From the NCBI GenBank assembly GCA_037043235.1, contig JAWRVZ010000027.1:3721501-3785500 (forward strand): a stretch of 64,000 bases of DNA, read 5' to 3'. The DNA is from Rhodeus uyekii. Its lineage: Eukaryota > Chordata > Actinopteri > Cypriniformes > Acheilognathidae. This document shows positions 12,101 to 22,700 of this stretch, piece by piece. Under the pieces are notes generated by a model. The model searched no databases. It saw only the letters and a program-made list of their open reading frames with translations, and had not been told where the DNA came from. The number at the start of each line of letters is the position of its first letter. Within the stretch, counting starts at the first letter, position 1. Position numbers and translations under genes: made by a program.

Positions 12101-15100
12101 ACCAGTCTGGCCATTCTCCTCTGACGTCAACCAGTTATTTTCAGCCATGTGATTGGCTGATTAGATATTTGCGCTAACAAGCAGTAAAATAAAGTGGCCA
12201 GTGAGGGTATATAACCATGGGTACCGTTCGGCACACACTGCGGTTCATATCAAATCTGATGATGCATATGCTTATGGTTTGTTGAAAATAAGAATGCGTA
12301 AAACAAATAGACAGATTTAGGCTAAAATAAGTTTCTGTCGATGGATACGCATTCTGGCTCCCCCTAAACTTTGTTAAATATGAGTACCGTATACTCTAAC
12401 GTCACCAGGTGTTGATGGCATGCGGGTAAAAGGTAAGACCTGAACAGCACAGGTTGCTATCGGTGTTAAACTAAACTCATTTAAGCTTTGCCAACTGAAA
12501 CATTCAAGCGTAAAAGACGTGAGAGACATGAAAAATAACTCAGGTGTGACAGTGCGCAAATATTCAGTTCTCTTGCGCTTAAACTGACAATTTCACACAT
12601 AAAATATTAGAAAGATTCTAAAAGAGACTAATTCAATAATTTCATTTATATACACATTATAATTACACAATCATTATAAAATGATTCAATTCAAATCTCT
12701 AATATTAGAGACACAACTTCAATGATTTTAATTCCTGACAAACCCGTGCTTTCCAAGGGAGATACACACCTCAGTGAGAATGGTGGTTTCATATGAAGGC
12801 TGGTATTTCTCCTTTTCCTGCGGTGCTCGCTTTTCCATTTTTTCTCGGTCTGTTTTCTGCTTTCTGTCTGCACCTTTAGGCTAAAAACAAAAAAATACCA
12901 AGTACTTGAAATCATTTTTTTAAGAAGATCCGCTTTCTGCAGCAAGGTTACATAAAAATGATGCTCCACTGATAGATGTCACACTGTAAACGTGTATCAG
13001 CGCAGGCCTCAGCACACCTTAAAAACTTTGATTTGGCAGCTGGCGGAGTGCAGATGTTCAGTGTACTCCCCGGCCTCGTTCTCCTTGAAAGTGTCGATCT
13101 GAACACGGAACGGTACTCCCTTCTCTCCCCCATGCTTACGCATCGTGAACTCTGTGCTTATACAATGAACCTAAATAAAGGAAAATAATGAGTGAATAAT
13201 AGTGAGTAATAACTAAACATTGTAAACAGTGAATACATTTTTTTTTTTCATAGCCTACAATTAAAGTCAATTGGATGCAGTGATGCAGTGCAGACTTCTA
13301 TTGTATGTCCCTAATATATTTTTGTGTTCTGCAGAAAGTCAGTCATGCAGGTTTGGTATGTTCTGAGGGTGAGACAATTTTCATTTTTTAAGTTAACTAT
13401 TCATTTAAGACAGTTAAAGTCCATCCTAATGAGGAAGTCTAGGTTAAATTGTCATTGATAAAGCACAGATTGTGTATGAATGGTCAAATTAAAAAACAAC
13501 AACAAAAGACATAGATCAAACCTCATCTTGGGATTTTCAAGACTCCACTGACAGTGTCTGGAAGAGTTGTTTTTGAGGTCAGCAAAAGCGGTCTTTGATA
13601 CCTGAATAAACACAGAGGTCCTTTTCGAGGGGTCCCAGAGGAACTCCACAGTGTTGAGCTGTGTAGGGTTTGCCCGGGGATCAACCACCCCTACCGACAT
13701 TGGGATATCTGAGGAATTCAGTGCAAGTATGGTATTCATATCCAACACAGTCACACCTCTCCACAGTGCTGATTTATTGGTAGTTAATATACATTTGAAA
13801 GACAATGACTTGCTATCTGTTTATTATTATCATCTTACTAACAAGTGTTATAATCTGATCTGTCACGTTCTGTGAAGACATCAGTTACAGTATTTACCTA
13901 AATCAAGGATTCGGTCTCCCGGTCTGTTCCAGCGCCAGCCCTCTAGCTGCTGGTGTTCAGTGTACTGAAGCCGACGATCGTGAAACACCACGCGGATAAT
14001 ACTCTGCAGAGAAGAACCACAGGAAAAATAAAAGGCTGAGATCAACCACATTAGCACATATGATTCATCAGATTTAACACAGTGAGAAGCAGAACACTTA
14101 AAGGATTTTCAACCGCTAATGAGATCCAGCCTTGATGCGAGTCTAATCCTGTATGTGGGAACCATGAAATTATGAGGATAAGAAAGAACAGACAGCAAAT
14201 CCTCACCTTCACCATTTTCCCATTGATCTCCGGAAGCTCTCCCATTTTCCGATTGTCCAGCATTCGAATCTCATAAGACTGTCCTGTGGGGAAAGGTTTA
14301 TAGCAATTCCAGTTAAAAGCATTTTACATCTTTTGTTGCTCTGATTTTTATGTTTCCATCTGTGCAACAAAGAATGGAATAGTTTATGGAAACACTGCAT
14401 CAAAACTTATGGTTGGAAGCTCTTATATAAATACATGAAAATAAATAATTAAATAATTTGACTTGAAAAGAACAATTATTTTTCCATACAATGAAATTGG
14501 GATGAACGCTGTGCTATCAAAGAATAATAAACACTGTATCAAACGTATCGCTCACTGTCAGCTAATGGACCTTATTGTGACCAAAATCATACTAATCCCA
14601 AACTTTAGAATATTAGTCGATTTTCAGAGGAGCTATTTAAACTTTTAATCAGTTTGTTTTAATAAGTTATTAAAACACATTTGGTTTGTCTGTGTATTCA
14701 AAGTTTTATATCGACAACTTGCATACAAACCTATCAGAATTAAAGGAAAGTTCATTTATTCTTCAGCCAGTGTTGCTGAACAGACCTTGATTGAGGTAGG
14801 TGAGCGTCTCATCATGTAGTTTGACAGCAGGAGACGTGGCGGCACACAGTACGTACTGGAAGGGAAGGATCTTATTGTCGCTTTCGGGAGGTAAATTGGA
14901 CTCCTCCTGCTTAAAGATGGGGAGAGCTAGCACATCACTGGAAAACAGTAGGAGAAAAGGGGGGGGGGGGGAAGGGACAGACTTTGGTTGTTTTTCTCTT
15001 TAGAGTACAGGGACATTTCAGACAAGAAGCATGTTTCTAATGCTATTAATACATCTATGAGCAAATTATCACAGATGGCGAAGCAGGACTGGAACGCGTT

Positions 15101-15766
15101 GTTTATAGCAGACTTTTGTTACCTGGAGACCAGATAATGAGACTAGACAGAGTGAATCTATCTACCTCGACAAGGCATTTTACTTTTTACTTAAACGTTT
15201 AAAGCAAAGAAAAAAGGCCTGTACTTTTTTTTTTACATGTGATTTGTCAGTTTATCACTCAATGGTCAAAAACATAAAAAATAATGGGATAAAACACCTC
15301 AAAGTCTAAACACGACACCCTCCACACAAATAGACCTGTAATTTTCTAAATGGCTTGTTTTCTGCACAACAGTCATGTAAGAGAACAGAGATACAGATTG
15401 TGCCATCATGACATTTTAAACACCCCGCAGTGACATGTGAGCAGCAGATGTGGCATAGACTCATGGGAGATGTGGCAAAGACACCGAAGGCAAGTAATAT
15501 AGAATAAACTACGCTCCAAGACAAATCAGCTGAACATACAGTATTTTAAAGAGCTATAATTCAACACAAAAGGACACTTAGCAAATCATACAGGTGACGG
15601 GACACAGCAAAAACAATCGAAACTAAATCCCTAAACAAACTCACCTCATGCTGTAAGCACCAGCTCCAAGTTCTTGCCCGATCCCTGACAGACTGGCATC
15701 GAAGTCCTGGACCAGACCAGACTCGATCACCTCATCGGCCAGAGGTAGTTTCAGAGCCCAAGCCAT
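2122..15766 (-). CDS. tfcp2: Transcription factor CP2 (LSF/grainyhead family), complete, 15 coding exons
   Basis: Nuclear DNA-binding factor of the CP2/LSF branch of the grainyhead family. Coding exons in transcript order: 15645-15766, 14786-14937, 14207-14283, 13898-14003, 13602-13708, 13018-13170, 12770-12880, 10710-10798, 10448-10496, 8346-8439, 7997-8087, 4357-4463, 3834-3976, 2251-2302, 2122-2159. Together they give 1491 nt, 496 aa (human about 502). The start MAWALKLPLADEVIESG fits TFCP2; its paralogue UBP1 lacks the LPLA insertion. The CP2 DNA-binding domain covers roughly residues 60-265 (LNTVEFLWDPSKRTSVFIQV, TEHLHSASCQIKVFKPKGAD). A SAM-like domain covers about 323-390 (EAQQWLHRNRF, EDVIQICGPADGIRLFNALKGR split across exons). 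A C-terminal oligomerisation region follows (YHAIYLEELTAVELTEKLAQ), ending GYHIILK. All exon phases join. A noncoding leader exon near 15770-15860 and a promoter near 16250-16350 are inferred. Several transposons sit in introns 11-13. No damage was seen. Confidence 0.95.
2553..3077. mobile_element. non-autonomous hAT-like element, intron of tfcp2
   Basis: A 525-bp block is bounded by direct repeats GGCCAAAAG at 2544-2552 and 3078-3086; eight of these nine bases would be a hAT-size target duplication. The ends are imperfect inverted repeats: the left begins CAGTGCTGCTAACTTAG, and the right end read on the other strand begins TTGTTGCCAAACTATT. The interior repeats the phrase GCGAC TTT / TAGCGAC many times and has no coding frame. 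Similar non-coding repeats are common in teleosts. The hAT assignment rests on the duplication length and the CAGTG end. Confidence 0.55.
4633..5313. mobile_element. non-autonomous hAT-type element with perfect 8-bp target duplication
   Basis: The termini are TAGGGACCAAC at the left and its exact complement GTTGGTCCCTA at the right, flanked by identical 8-bp direct repeats AATATAAT at 4625-4632 and 5314-5321. This is the hallmark of hAT insertion. Subterminal motifs (CGTGAAAT and its complement) recur near both ends. At 681 bp with no transposase frame it is a derivative dependent on an outside transposase. It lies in the tfcp2 intron between the exons at 4357-4463 and 7997-8087. Confidence 0.8.
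5385..5570 (+). repeat. fragment of dispersed cyprinid repeat
   Basis: Contains the phrases AATCATGTGTCTGAAGATTGGAGTAAT and TTTTACAATATTACTGTTTTTACTATATTT in pieces. They match the family also seen at 9150-9535, 28245-28570 and 45350-45600. Non-coding and strongly diverged. Confidence 0.45.
6647..7543. mobile_element. inverted-repeat DNA element of the AGTAACT type, interrupted by a MITE
   Basis: The left end reads GTTGGGGAAAGTTACTTT and the right end, on the opposite strand, reads GTTGAGGGAAATGCATTACA. Many AGTAAC/GTTACT motifs cluster at both ends (6656-6725 and 7390-7535). This pattern is typical of a non-coding repeat common in fish genomes. No clear target duplication was found, so limits are approximate. 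A separate 107-bp element is inserted at 6997-7103. Confidence 0.5.
6997..7103. mobile_element. 107-bp hAT MITE (Charlie-like ends)
   Basis: Begins CAGTGGTCCCCAACC and ends GGTTGGGGACCACTG, a perfect 15-bp terminal inverted repeat of the kind seen in hAT-Charlie elements. The flanks GTTTAACT (6989-6996) and GTTTAACA (7104-7111) match in 7 of 8 bases, as expected for a slightly aged hAT target duplication. It is nested inside the element at 6647-7543, so it is the younger of the two. Confidence 0.8.
9083..9121. repeat. (AC)n microsatellite
   Basis: Nearly perfect AC dinucleotide run with one AAC interruption near the end; intronic to tfcp2. Confidence 0.95.
9150..9535 (-). repeat. dispersed cyprinid repeat, inverted copy
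   Basis: On the minus strand this carries the phrases GATCATGTGACACTGAAAACTGG, AGTAATGATGCTGAAAATTCAGC and AATAAATTATTTTGAATT in pieces. The same arrangement is found at 28245-28570 and 45350-45600. It appears to be a high-copy, non-coding element of carp-like fish. I recognise the pattern but not a family name. Confidence 0.6.
11085..12211 (-). mobile_element. fossil Tc1-like transposon
   Basis: The left part has CACTTTATTAGGTAGACCTT and the right part AATAAAGTGGCCAGTGAGG, the decayed inverted ends of a Tc1-type element abundant in fish. The interior is the transposase gene on the minus strand, broken by frameshifts and deletions. It lies in the tfcp2 intron between the exons at 12770-12880 and 10710-10798. 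Confidence 0.8.
11334..12100 (-). pseudogene. Tc1-like transposase remnant
   Basis: The longest readable piece (minus strand, about 11444-11576) gives VMEREICVMDVQLTNLQNPP and VWTKVSEECFQHLV. This matches the C-terminal part of fish Tc1 transposases, where VEREIRIMDVQPTNLQ is usual. Upstream pieces in other frames correspond to the middle of the protein. Several frame breaks and large gaps mean it cannot encode an enzyme. Confidence 0.75.
14959..14971. repeat. G13 homopolymer beside a splice acceptor
   Basis: A run of 13 G on the plus strand reads as a C-tract in the tfcp2 transcript, about 20 nt upstream of the acceptor of coding exon 2 (exon begins 14937). It forms part of that exon's polypyrimidine tract and is likely length-variable. 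Confidence 0.8.
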
Positions 15767-16259
15767 GACTTACACCTCCAATTCAAGTGAACTTAGAAAC
15801 AAATGAATCTCAGTCCGGACAGTCTCCCTTTGGGTTTGAGGGATGATCGCAGACACCCGTCTAAAGAAACAGAAGGGGGGAAATGCATTAGATGGATCAT
15901 ATGTTAAGGTTTATGTAATGAATCATTCTGAACTGGAACATAAGTTTGTAGTTTTCCAGTTTAAAAAAATAAGGTTTTAGTTTTACCCGATCAAGAAAAT
16001 TATTTTCAGTATTATTTGTCATTACTAGATCAAATATAATGCTAAAGACAGAAAATTGAAGCACAAATGACCAAAATGTCTCAATTCAGAAGTATTAATA
16101 AACCTTATACATGACGAACACATTTATAACATTACACAAGTCAAAAGGCGGGAAAAACTTAACAGATATCATTTAAAATATGATATTTGCTGAAACATAC
16201 ATGGCATAATATGAGCGTAAATCACCTCTGACAGCAGTCAGATGAAGAATGTAGTAAAG

Positions 16260-16590
16260 CTCATCGTTTCACGCCATTTTCCCACCCATCGTCCTTCTTT
16301 TGGCAAGAACTTCGTTTCGCTCGAAAGTAAACAGATTAATTTCCTTCACCGGTCGCTCTGAAAAGTGACGGCGCTCCGGGAAAATCGAAGATAATTGATC
16401 AGGTTGAGTTATGAGTGAATAAATGTCTTATGTGTAATATTACATGTTTGTTTATCTCTTCTACTCTATGGAAATTGCCGTAATATCCGCAGTGCTCTCC
16501 CTCACTGACGGCTGGAGCAGCGAGCGGCGCAACAGCAATAGCGGCCTCAATCGCCCTGGAGGCGCATTGCACTTTCTGTCATGGCAACAA
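16260..16590 (-). promoter_or_regulatory. probable tfcp2 promoter and first noncoding exon region
   Basis: This CpG-containing, GC-richer segment lies 0.5-0.8 kb upstream of the first coding exon of tfcp2, which itself follows an acceptor-like TTTCTTTAG (minus strand, near 15861). The position and composition fit a start region. No TATA box or defined initiator was identified, so limits are approximate. Confidence 0.35.
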
Positions 16591-16739
16591 ACTACGGCCT
16601 TTCTACGAATTATTATTATTTTACTTTATTTTTTAATTAATTTTTTTGTGAACTTTATAATGAAGAAATATAGCACAGACTCAAAACAAAACATTTATCA
16701 AAGTAATAATACAAATTTATAATAATTTATTATAAAATT

Positions 16740-17065
16740 TATAATAATACTAATACATTTATACAGCGCTTTTCTTGACACTCAAAGCGCAAGAGAGGAA
16801 TCTCCTCAACCACCACCAATGTGCAGCATCCACTTGGATGATGGCAGCCATATTGTGCCAGAATGCTCACCACACACAAGCTTATTGGTGGAGAGGAGAT
16901 GGAGCAATTAAGCCAATCATTAAATGGAGATGATTAGGAGGCCGTGATGGACTGAGGCCAATGGGCAAATTTGACCCCTATTCCTTACAAAGGATATCCT
17001 GGGTTTTTTAATGACCACACCGAGTCAGGATCTCCGTTTAATGTCTCATCCGAAGGTTTTAAGCA
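16740..17065. repeat. dispersed fish repeat in the tfcp2-pou6f1 spacer
   Basis: Contains GTGCAGCATCCACTTGGATGATGG, GCTCACCACACACAAGC, GGTGGAGAGGAGATGGAG and GGAGGCCGTGATGG in pieces. I recall this motif set as a repeat found widely in teleost genomes. It is non-coding with no clear ends. The rest of the 16.6-18.2 kb spacer is AT-rich with nothing else recognisable apart from an (AATC)n run at 17775-17801. Confidence 0.5.
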
Positions 17066-17774
17066 AAGATAAGTCTTTTTTATATAAATGACTTATAAAC
17101 AATAAATAATTACATGTTATTAAATTATAAAACAATAGGTAGAGTATTCAAAATAAAGAAATATCGGTGAGACACTTTATAGCGATAAAACATTATGCTA
17201 GTAAACCTGTGTAAATCTGAGGTGGATTTTTCCCCCCCCCCAAAAAAATATCCCTTTGCTAGTCGATAGACCTTTTTCATAATTTTTTTGTTTTGTCGTT
17301 ACCCTGGATTTCCATTTCTTTTTGTCTTTTTTTTATTCTATTGTTTCCATGTCCATCTGTATTGTCTTAGAGCTTTGATGTTTTGTACTGTTTAATAAAA
17401 AATAAAGTTTAAACAAAGAAATCACATCTTTGATTTTTAAAGGGAATGAAAACGAGGCTGTGAGGGATAGACATGCATCTCTTCAGTGGGTTGAACTGTT
17501 ATATCATGTGTTTTTAAATAACTCTAGACAACAATAAGTGGAAAATAATAAGTGATCTAGGAGCTTAATACAGGTTTTATATGTATTTATTTATTTTTTA
17601 TTACTGCAGATGCCATTGAAAAACACAGCAAGTCTATCCTCCACAGCCACACTTTCATACCTGTCACGGTGCAGCTCTGACTATGGTCTATTAAAAGCAT
17701 GAACAGTACCTAAATGTTTTGACTCAATATATATACTCACAAAATACCACAATTGTTACCATCCATCCATTCAC

Positions 17775-17801
17775 CAATCAATCAATCAATCAATCAATCA
17801 A
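17775..17801. repeat. (AATC)n microsatellite
   Basis: About six uninterrupted copies of a 4-base unit in the tfcp2-pou6f1 spacer. Confidence 0.9.
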
Positions 17802-18244
17802 TACAAAATTATTCAGAAATATTCATATAGTTTTTTTTAAAGATGCCACACTTACTATGACTTTAGAGAAGGATAATAAATGCAGTGATGATAGTTTGGA
17901 AGAGAACACGGTTACCATGGCAACGTCAATTATAGTTTTATCATAGTAACAAATATGCATGCTAATTTAAGTCCACAGAAACTATAAACAATACCATGGA
18001 TTGACGCATTATTATCCACCTCACTATCAGAAGCAAAATATTTAGCATTGTTTGTTTTATTATGGTGGCATTAATGTGCTTATGGCCCATTACACAGTGA
18101 CTTAAAATGAATTTGATCAGTACACTTTGATGTCTATAGGTTAAGTTTTATATGTTCTCTGAGAATTCATTTGTGAACTGAGTGAATACAATCACGACTA
18201 GCAAGATGTCAAAAGGTATTTACCAAGATATCAAAATCAAAATA

Positions 18245-19740
18245 CAACAAATCTGTTTAGCGTTAATTTATTCAAATAACAAGTTAATACCAAACATTAC
18301 AATTGATACAAAATAAATATAGTTAATGGAGTACCATACCATTGTTTATAATCTGTAAATGCATTTAGGCATCATTTAACAAATGATAAGAGCTGCTCAG
18401 TTTAAAATGTTGAACAGATGCTGCTTTTTCTTTTCTTTTTTAACGTTTAGTCTGTTTATAGCGTTTGTTAAAACACTGTCTAATACCATTCCTTCTTCAC
18501 AACATTATAATGTAAATCTATGGTATTGTACCAATCAAGATAAAAATCCATTAGATAAATACTGAAGGTCCATAAGAACAATATAGATTTATGTTTATAA
18601 CAAACATGTGAATCATGTTACAACACACTTCTGTCTGGGCTGTTTTACTAAACGGGGAAATGTTCATATCACCTGTGAATATGGGAGTACAAATGAGAGC
18701 ACAATCAAAATTAATTCATGATGAATTGCATTTATGATGATAGTGATCTCTTGTAACAGTTGTTTGCTTCTTAAGTGCCCATATAGGTATAGATACAAGT
18801 TTGTCTTCATTATGTCCTGACATTAAGATTTGCTTTCTGGTTATGAGAAAAACAGTAACAATAAAATCCATAGGACATATTCTAGTACATCAGTCATTGT
18901 AATCTTCCGATACAGTTACAGTTTTCTATTTAGAAGAGTTGAAATCATATAATTCTCTGGCATATGAAATTATGATGACAGATGAAATGGAAAAATTTGG
19001 ATTTAGTTACATAAAAGCAGGGCATGCTTTCTGATTCAGAGTACTATGATTGTCCACTTGACTGAACCACATCTACAGAATTTAAGCACAAAGACAGGGC
19101 AACCACTGTACTCATGATAACTCAAATAAAGACCTGAATACACCCTCTTGGACGGACTTTTGGAAAGTTTAAGATGATCAAAAAACAATTATTTGTCTCA
19201 GGCATTGTACAAATCACATAGCTTAAAGGTTACAGGAAAACTATATGAACACATGAATAAAAATAAAATATCAGTCAAACAATTAAACAGCATCTTAACT
19301 GTACTATGAGTAGTCAGAAGCCATAGCTGCAATTGCTACAGTGAAAAGCAAGAATATTGTTAGTTTCTGTGAAAAAAAACTAAAAAAAACCCTAAATGAG
19401 ACAACATATTTTTTAAGATTTCTCCATTATCTATTAATGAAGCTTATTTACGCCTATAAAAACAGCAACTGCTGGAATTCATAGCTTTGTCCGTATTTTA
19501 AATAGTTCAAAAGCCATTTAGCATTGAAAAGTGTGGTGGCATTGCCAAAAGTCACTCTGCATGCAGTATAACTGAGGGGGAAAAAAATAAACAAAGGAGT
19601 ATGTTTGATACTATTCTAAGACCGCACACAATTCGAGTGCCGTTGGCTTCATCACAACAGCAAATCAGCTATTTCAGTCATTTTGCAACTAGCACCAATA
19701 CATCAACGTCCAAAAAGTTCTTCTGTTGCACGCCATCGTC
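18245..19740 (-). other. probable pou6f1 3' untranslated region
   Basis: AT-rich non-coding sequence directly after the pou6f1 stop codon, free of recognisable transposons. A minus-strand AATAAA at 18267-18272 could end the message. Length and end are inferred; nothing else was seen here. Confidence 0.35.
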
Positions 19741-22700
19741 CTACTGGGCCTGAAACACGTTGATCTTGCTTGTATTTTTCAGAGTCTGTCGACGGTTACA
19801 AAACCAGACCCGAACCACCTCTCGGTCATAATTCAGCTCCTTTGCGATCTCTGTAATTTCTTGGCCGGTTGGAAGGGAGTTTTTCTCAAAGTAAGTGTTG
19901 AGGACCTCGATGGCCTGCGGCGTGAAGCTCGTTCTCCGTTTGCGCTTCTTGGAGGGTTCTCCGCCCACAAACTCCATCAAGTTCTGCTGACCTTTCTGGT
20001 TCCAGAGCTCAGCCTCTGCCAGCCAGCGCTCCAGCACGGGTTTCAGCTTCTGGGCACTTTTAGGAGTGATGTCAAGCTTCTCAAATCTTCAAACAAGAGG
20101 CAAAGTGTCAACACACAAGATATTGGAGTGAAATGTAAATCTTTCCGGCACTTATATTTGAGACCAGATTTTATATTGAATGCAATTACTAATTCCTATC
20201 AATGAAAATTATATAAACAATACAAAATACATTTATAAATGTCTGTTAAATGAATAAATGCATATAACCAAATACCAATTCTTTGTCTAAGTTGTGTGCA
20301 CACGTGTGCGTTCTCTCCTGTAGTTCAATCAGTAGAGTATTGGTGTTTACAACACCAAGGTCATGGGTTCGATCCCAGGGAAATCAAGAACTGATTCAAT
20401 GTGTTCCTTGAATGCAATGTAAGTCGCTTTGGATAAAAGCGTGTGACAAATGCATAAATGTAAAATGTAATACATTAATAACAAATAAGCAGTTATCTGT
20501 GCTTTGAGATTAAGTGAGAATAACACACACACGTATATGTACAATTTGTTATTGATGTATTATTGTATTATCTAAAAAAGATAAGCCATCATCTGTGCTT
20601 GAGATTTAAATGAGAATAATTTATAATATTTATTCATTTACACTTTCTGAATCATTTAGCAGACACTTTTATCAAAAGCAATTACTATTATTATTATTTT
20701 TATTAACTATGCTTCATGACAAAAGGTGAAAAAACACAGAAAGACCCTGTACATCCCCCCCCCCTTCTTTGATTCTATTTACACGATTCAATCATTTCTG
20801 ACCTCTAAGAGATCTAAAGAAAGAAAAAAGCAAGAAGATAGAAGAAAGAAAAGAGAATAACCTGCAGATGGCCGACTGACTGTATGCAGGACCCTCTGTA
20901 GCAGTGAGAGCCTGGCCAACTTGAGTCTGTGTCAACCCCAGAGAGAGTCGTCGAATCTTAAAATTCTTGGCAAACTCCCGGATCTCCTCCAGATTAATGG
21001 CCTCTTCTTCATTCACAGCAGACTGTGGCTCTAACGAAATCAAAAAATGAATTAGGACTTCTGGATCCTGTCCAGATCATAAACAATATGAGTAATTTAC
21101 CCATGAGTCACTGAAGCATCAATCTTCAAAACTGAAATCTGATCTAAACAGTCTTAAAGATTTGCTCCCATTCAATTATGTGACTGAAGAAGGTTGTAAA
21201 TGCAATACTGTAAACATAAACAGTAAATATATACTACCAGGAGAATATAAACCTACTGCTGACAAGCTGGCCCACGGTAGGCATGTCTCCACAGGCAATG
21301 ACACCGGTAGAGGTGAGGGGTGTAACTGTTTTAACCACTTGTGGCTGGGGAGCAATGATTACTTTAGAAGGGGCCACTTTCCCAACAGGACCCTAGAAAA
21401 CAAATTACATCCCATTAACAAATATAACAATAATTTTACAAGTATTTTACATGTTCTACAGCAAATATGCAAAACTCACTCCTCTAACACCTGGGCATTG
21501 CAAGGTAATTTCTAACATATTTTGACTTTTGCTATTAAATTGGTAGAGTGATCTGGGCGGCTGCCAAGGCATTCTGCTCATTGGAGAAGCGTGCCTGTGG
21601 TAATATTTCTGCAAAAAGAATTATGTTGCTTCCTGCATGCTTTGTGACCCTTTCAAATTGAAATGGCCACTGAGTGGCACAAAAAGCGTGTACAGTTTTA
21701 TCTGAAACGGATCAATCGGTTTTGTTATGCTGGTTGTATCATGGCAGTTTGTAAATTAAGGGTGTGTTCACAATTGTAGATTGGTTCACTTGGTCCGGAC
21801 CAAACATTTAATCCAGGTCCACTTAGCATTCACATTGGCATTTTAACACAACCTAAATACACCGAAACTAAAGGCACAGGGAGTATGTTCAAAACTTGAC
21901 TAGTCGGCTCGTTGTATGTGCATAGCCTACATATGATGGTATTTTGACCAGATAAGAACTCGTGAAGAGCTTATGAAATGTGTAACAGAGTCAAGACAGC
22001 AGCAATCACGTCATCACACACACAAATGAAGATTTGCTGCAAGGAGACGCGGTTCTGATGCCTGTACAGAACTGCGGTGGCAACATTGTGACTATAACAA
22101 GGGGGGAAAAAAACAGGTATGCTTGAGCATTCTCTCCTTTTTGGGGTCACATGTTATGACATCACGTCCCATTTTTGGTTCGTTTACATGTCTTTGGTCC
22201 GTGTTGCGTACATATTTCATTCAAAGTGCATCAGAGTTAGTTAGAAGTTAGAAGCAACCCGAGATCCATCTTTTCAGCGGTCTTGGTACACGTGTTTGGT
22301 GCACACCAGGGATCAGATAGCAGCTTTCACACTTATTTAAATGAACAGAAAAATCAGCAAGTGTGAACACACCCTAAACGTGTGGTCAGTGGCTAAATAG
22401 TTCATGATCTTTCGACCAACACTAAACTCAATCAATAAAAGCAACTTTAAAAAAAGGCATTTGCTGAAACAACCACACTATTTTAGCATGCTTCTATAGG
22501 TCTTTGAGCTCTTTTACAGTGATTCAAGGGACTTGTGTCTGAGAGTTTATAAATCATGTGCTGAGGTAAAAGTATTTTGAGCTCATAGAAGAGATGGACG
22601 ATTCTGGATAAATTAAGAATCATATTTTCAAAGGTGGTCAGAGGTCATGATTCTAAACAGACAAGAGAAGTAAAAAAAATTACATAATTTTCTAGAGGTT

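Noticed and set aside
2122..15766. UBP1 as the identity of the CP2-family gene
   Set aside because: The N-terminus MAWALKLPLADEVIESG and the neighbour pou6f1 fit TFCP2; UBP1 has a shorter start and a different locus.
19726..20205. A 159-codon plus-strand open frame
   Set aside because: It is the antisense shadow of the pou6f1 homeodomain exon; the minus strand gives an unmistakable POU domain there.
20312..20400. tRNA gene candidates at the three SINE heads (20312, 33590, 38326)
   Set aside because: They have a B box but diverged A boxes and no complete cloverleaf, and all three continue into the same SINE tail.
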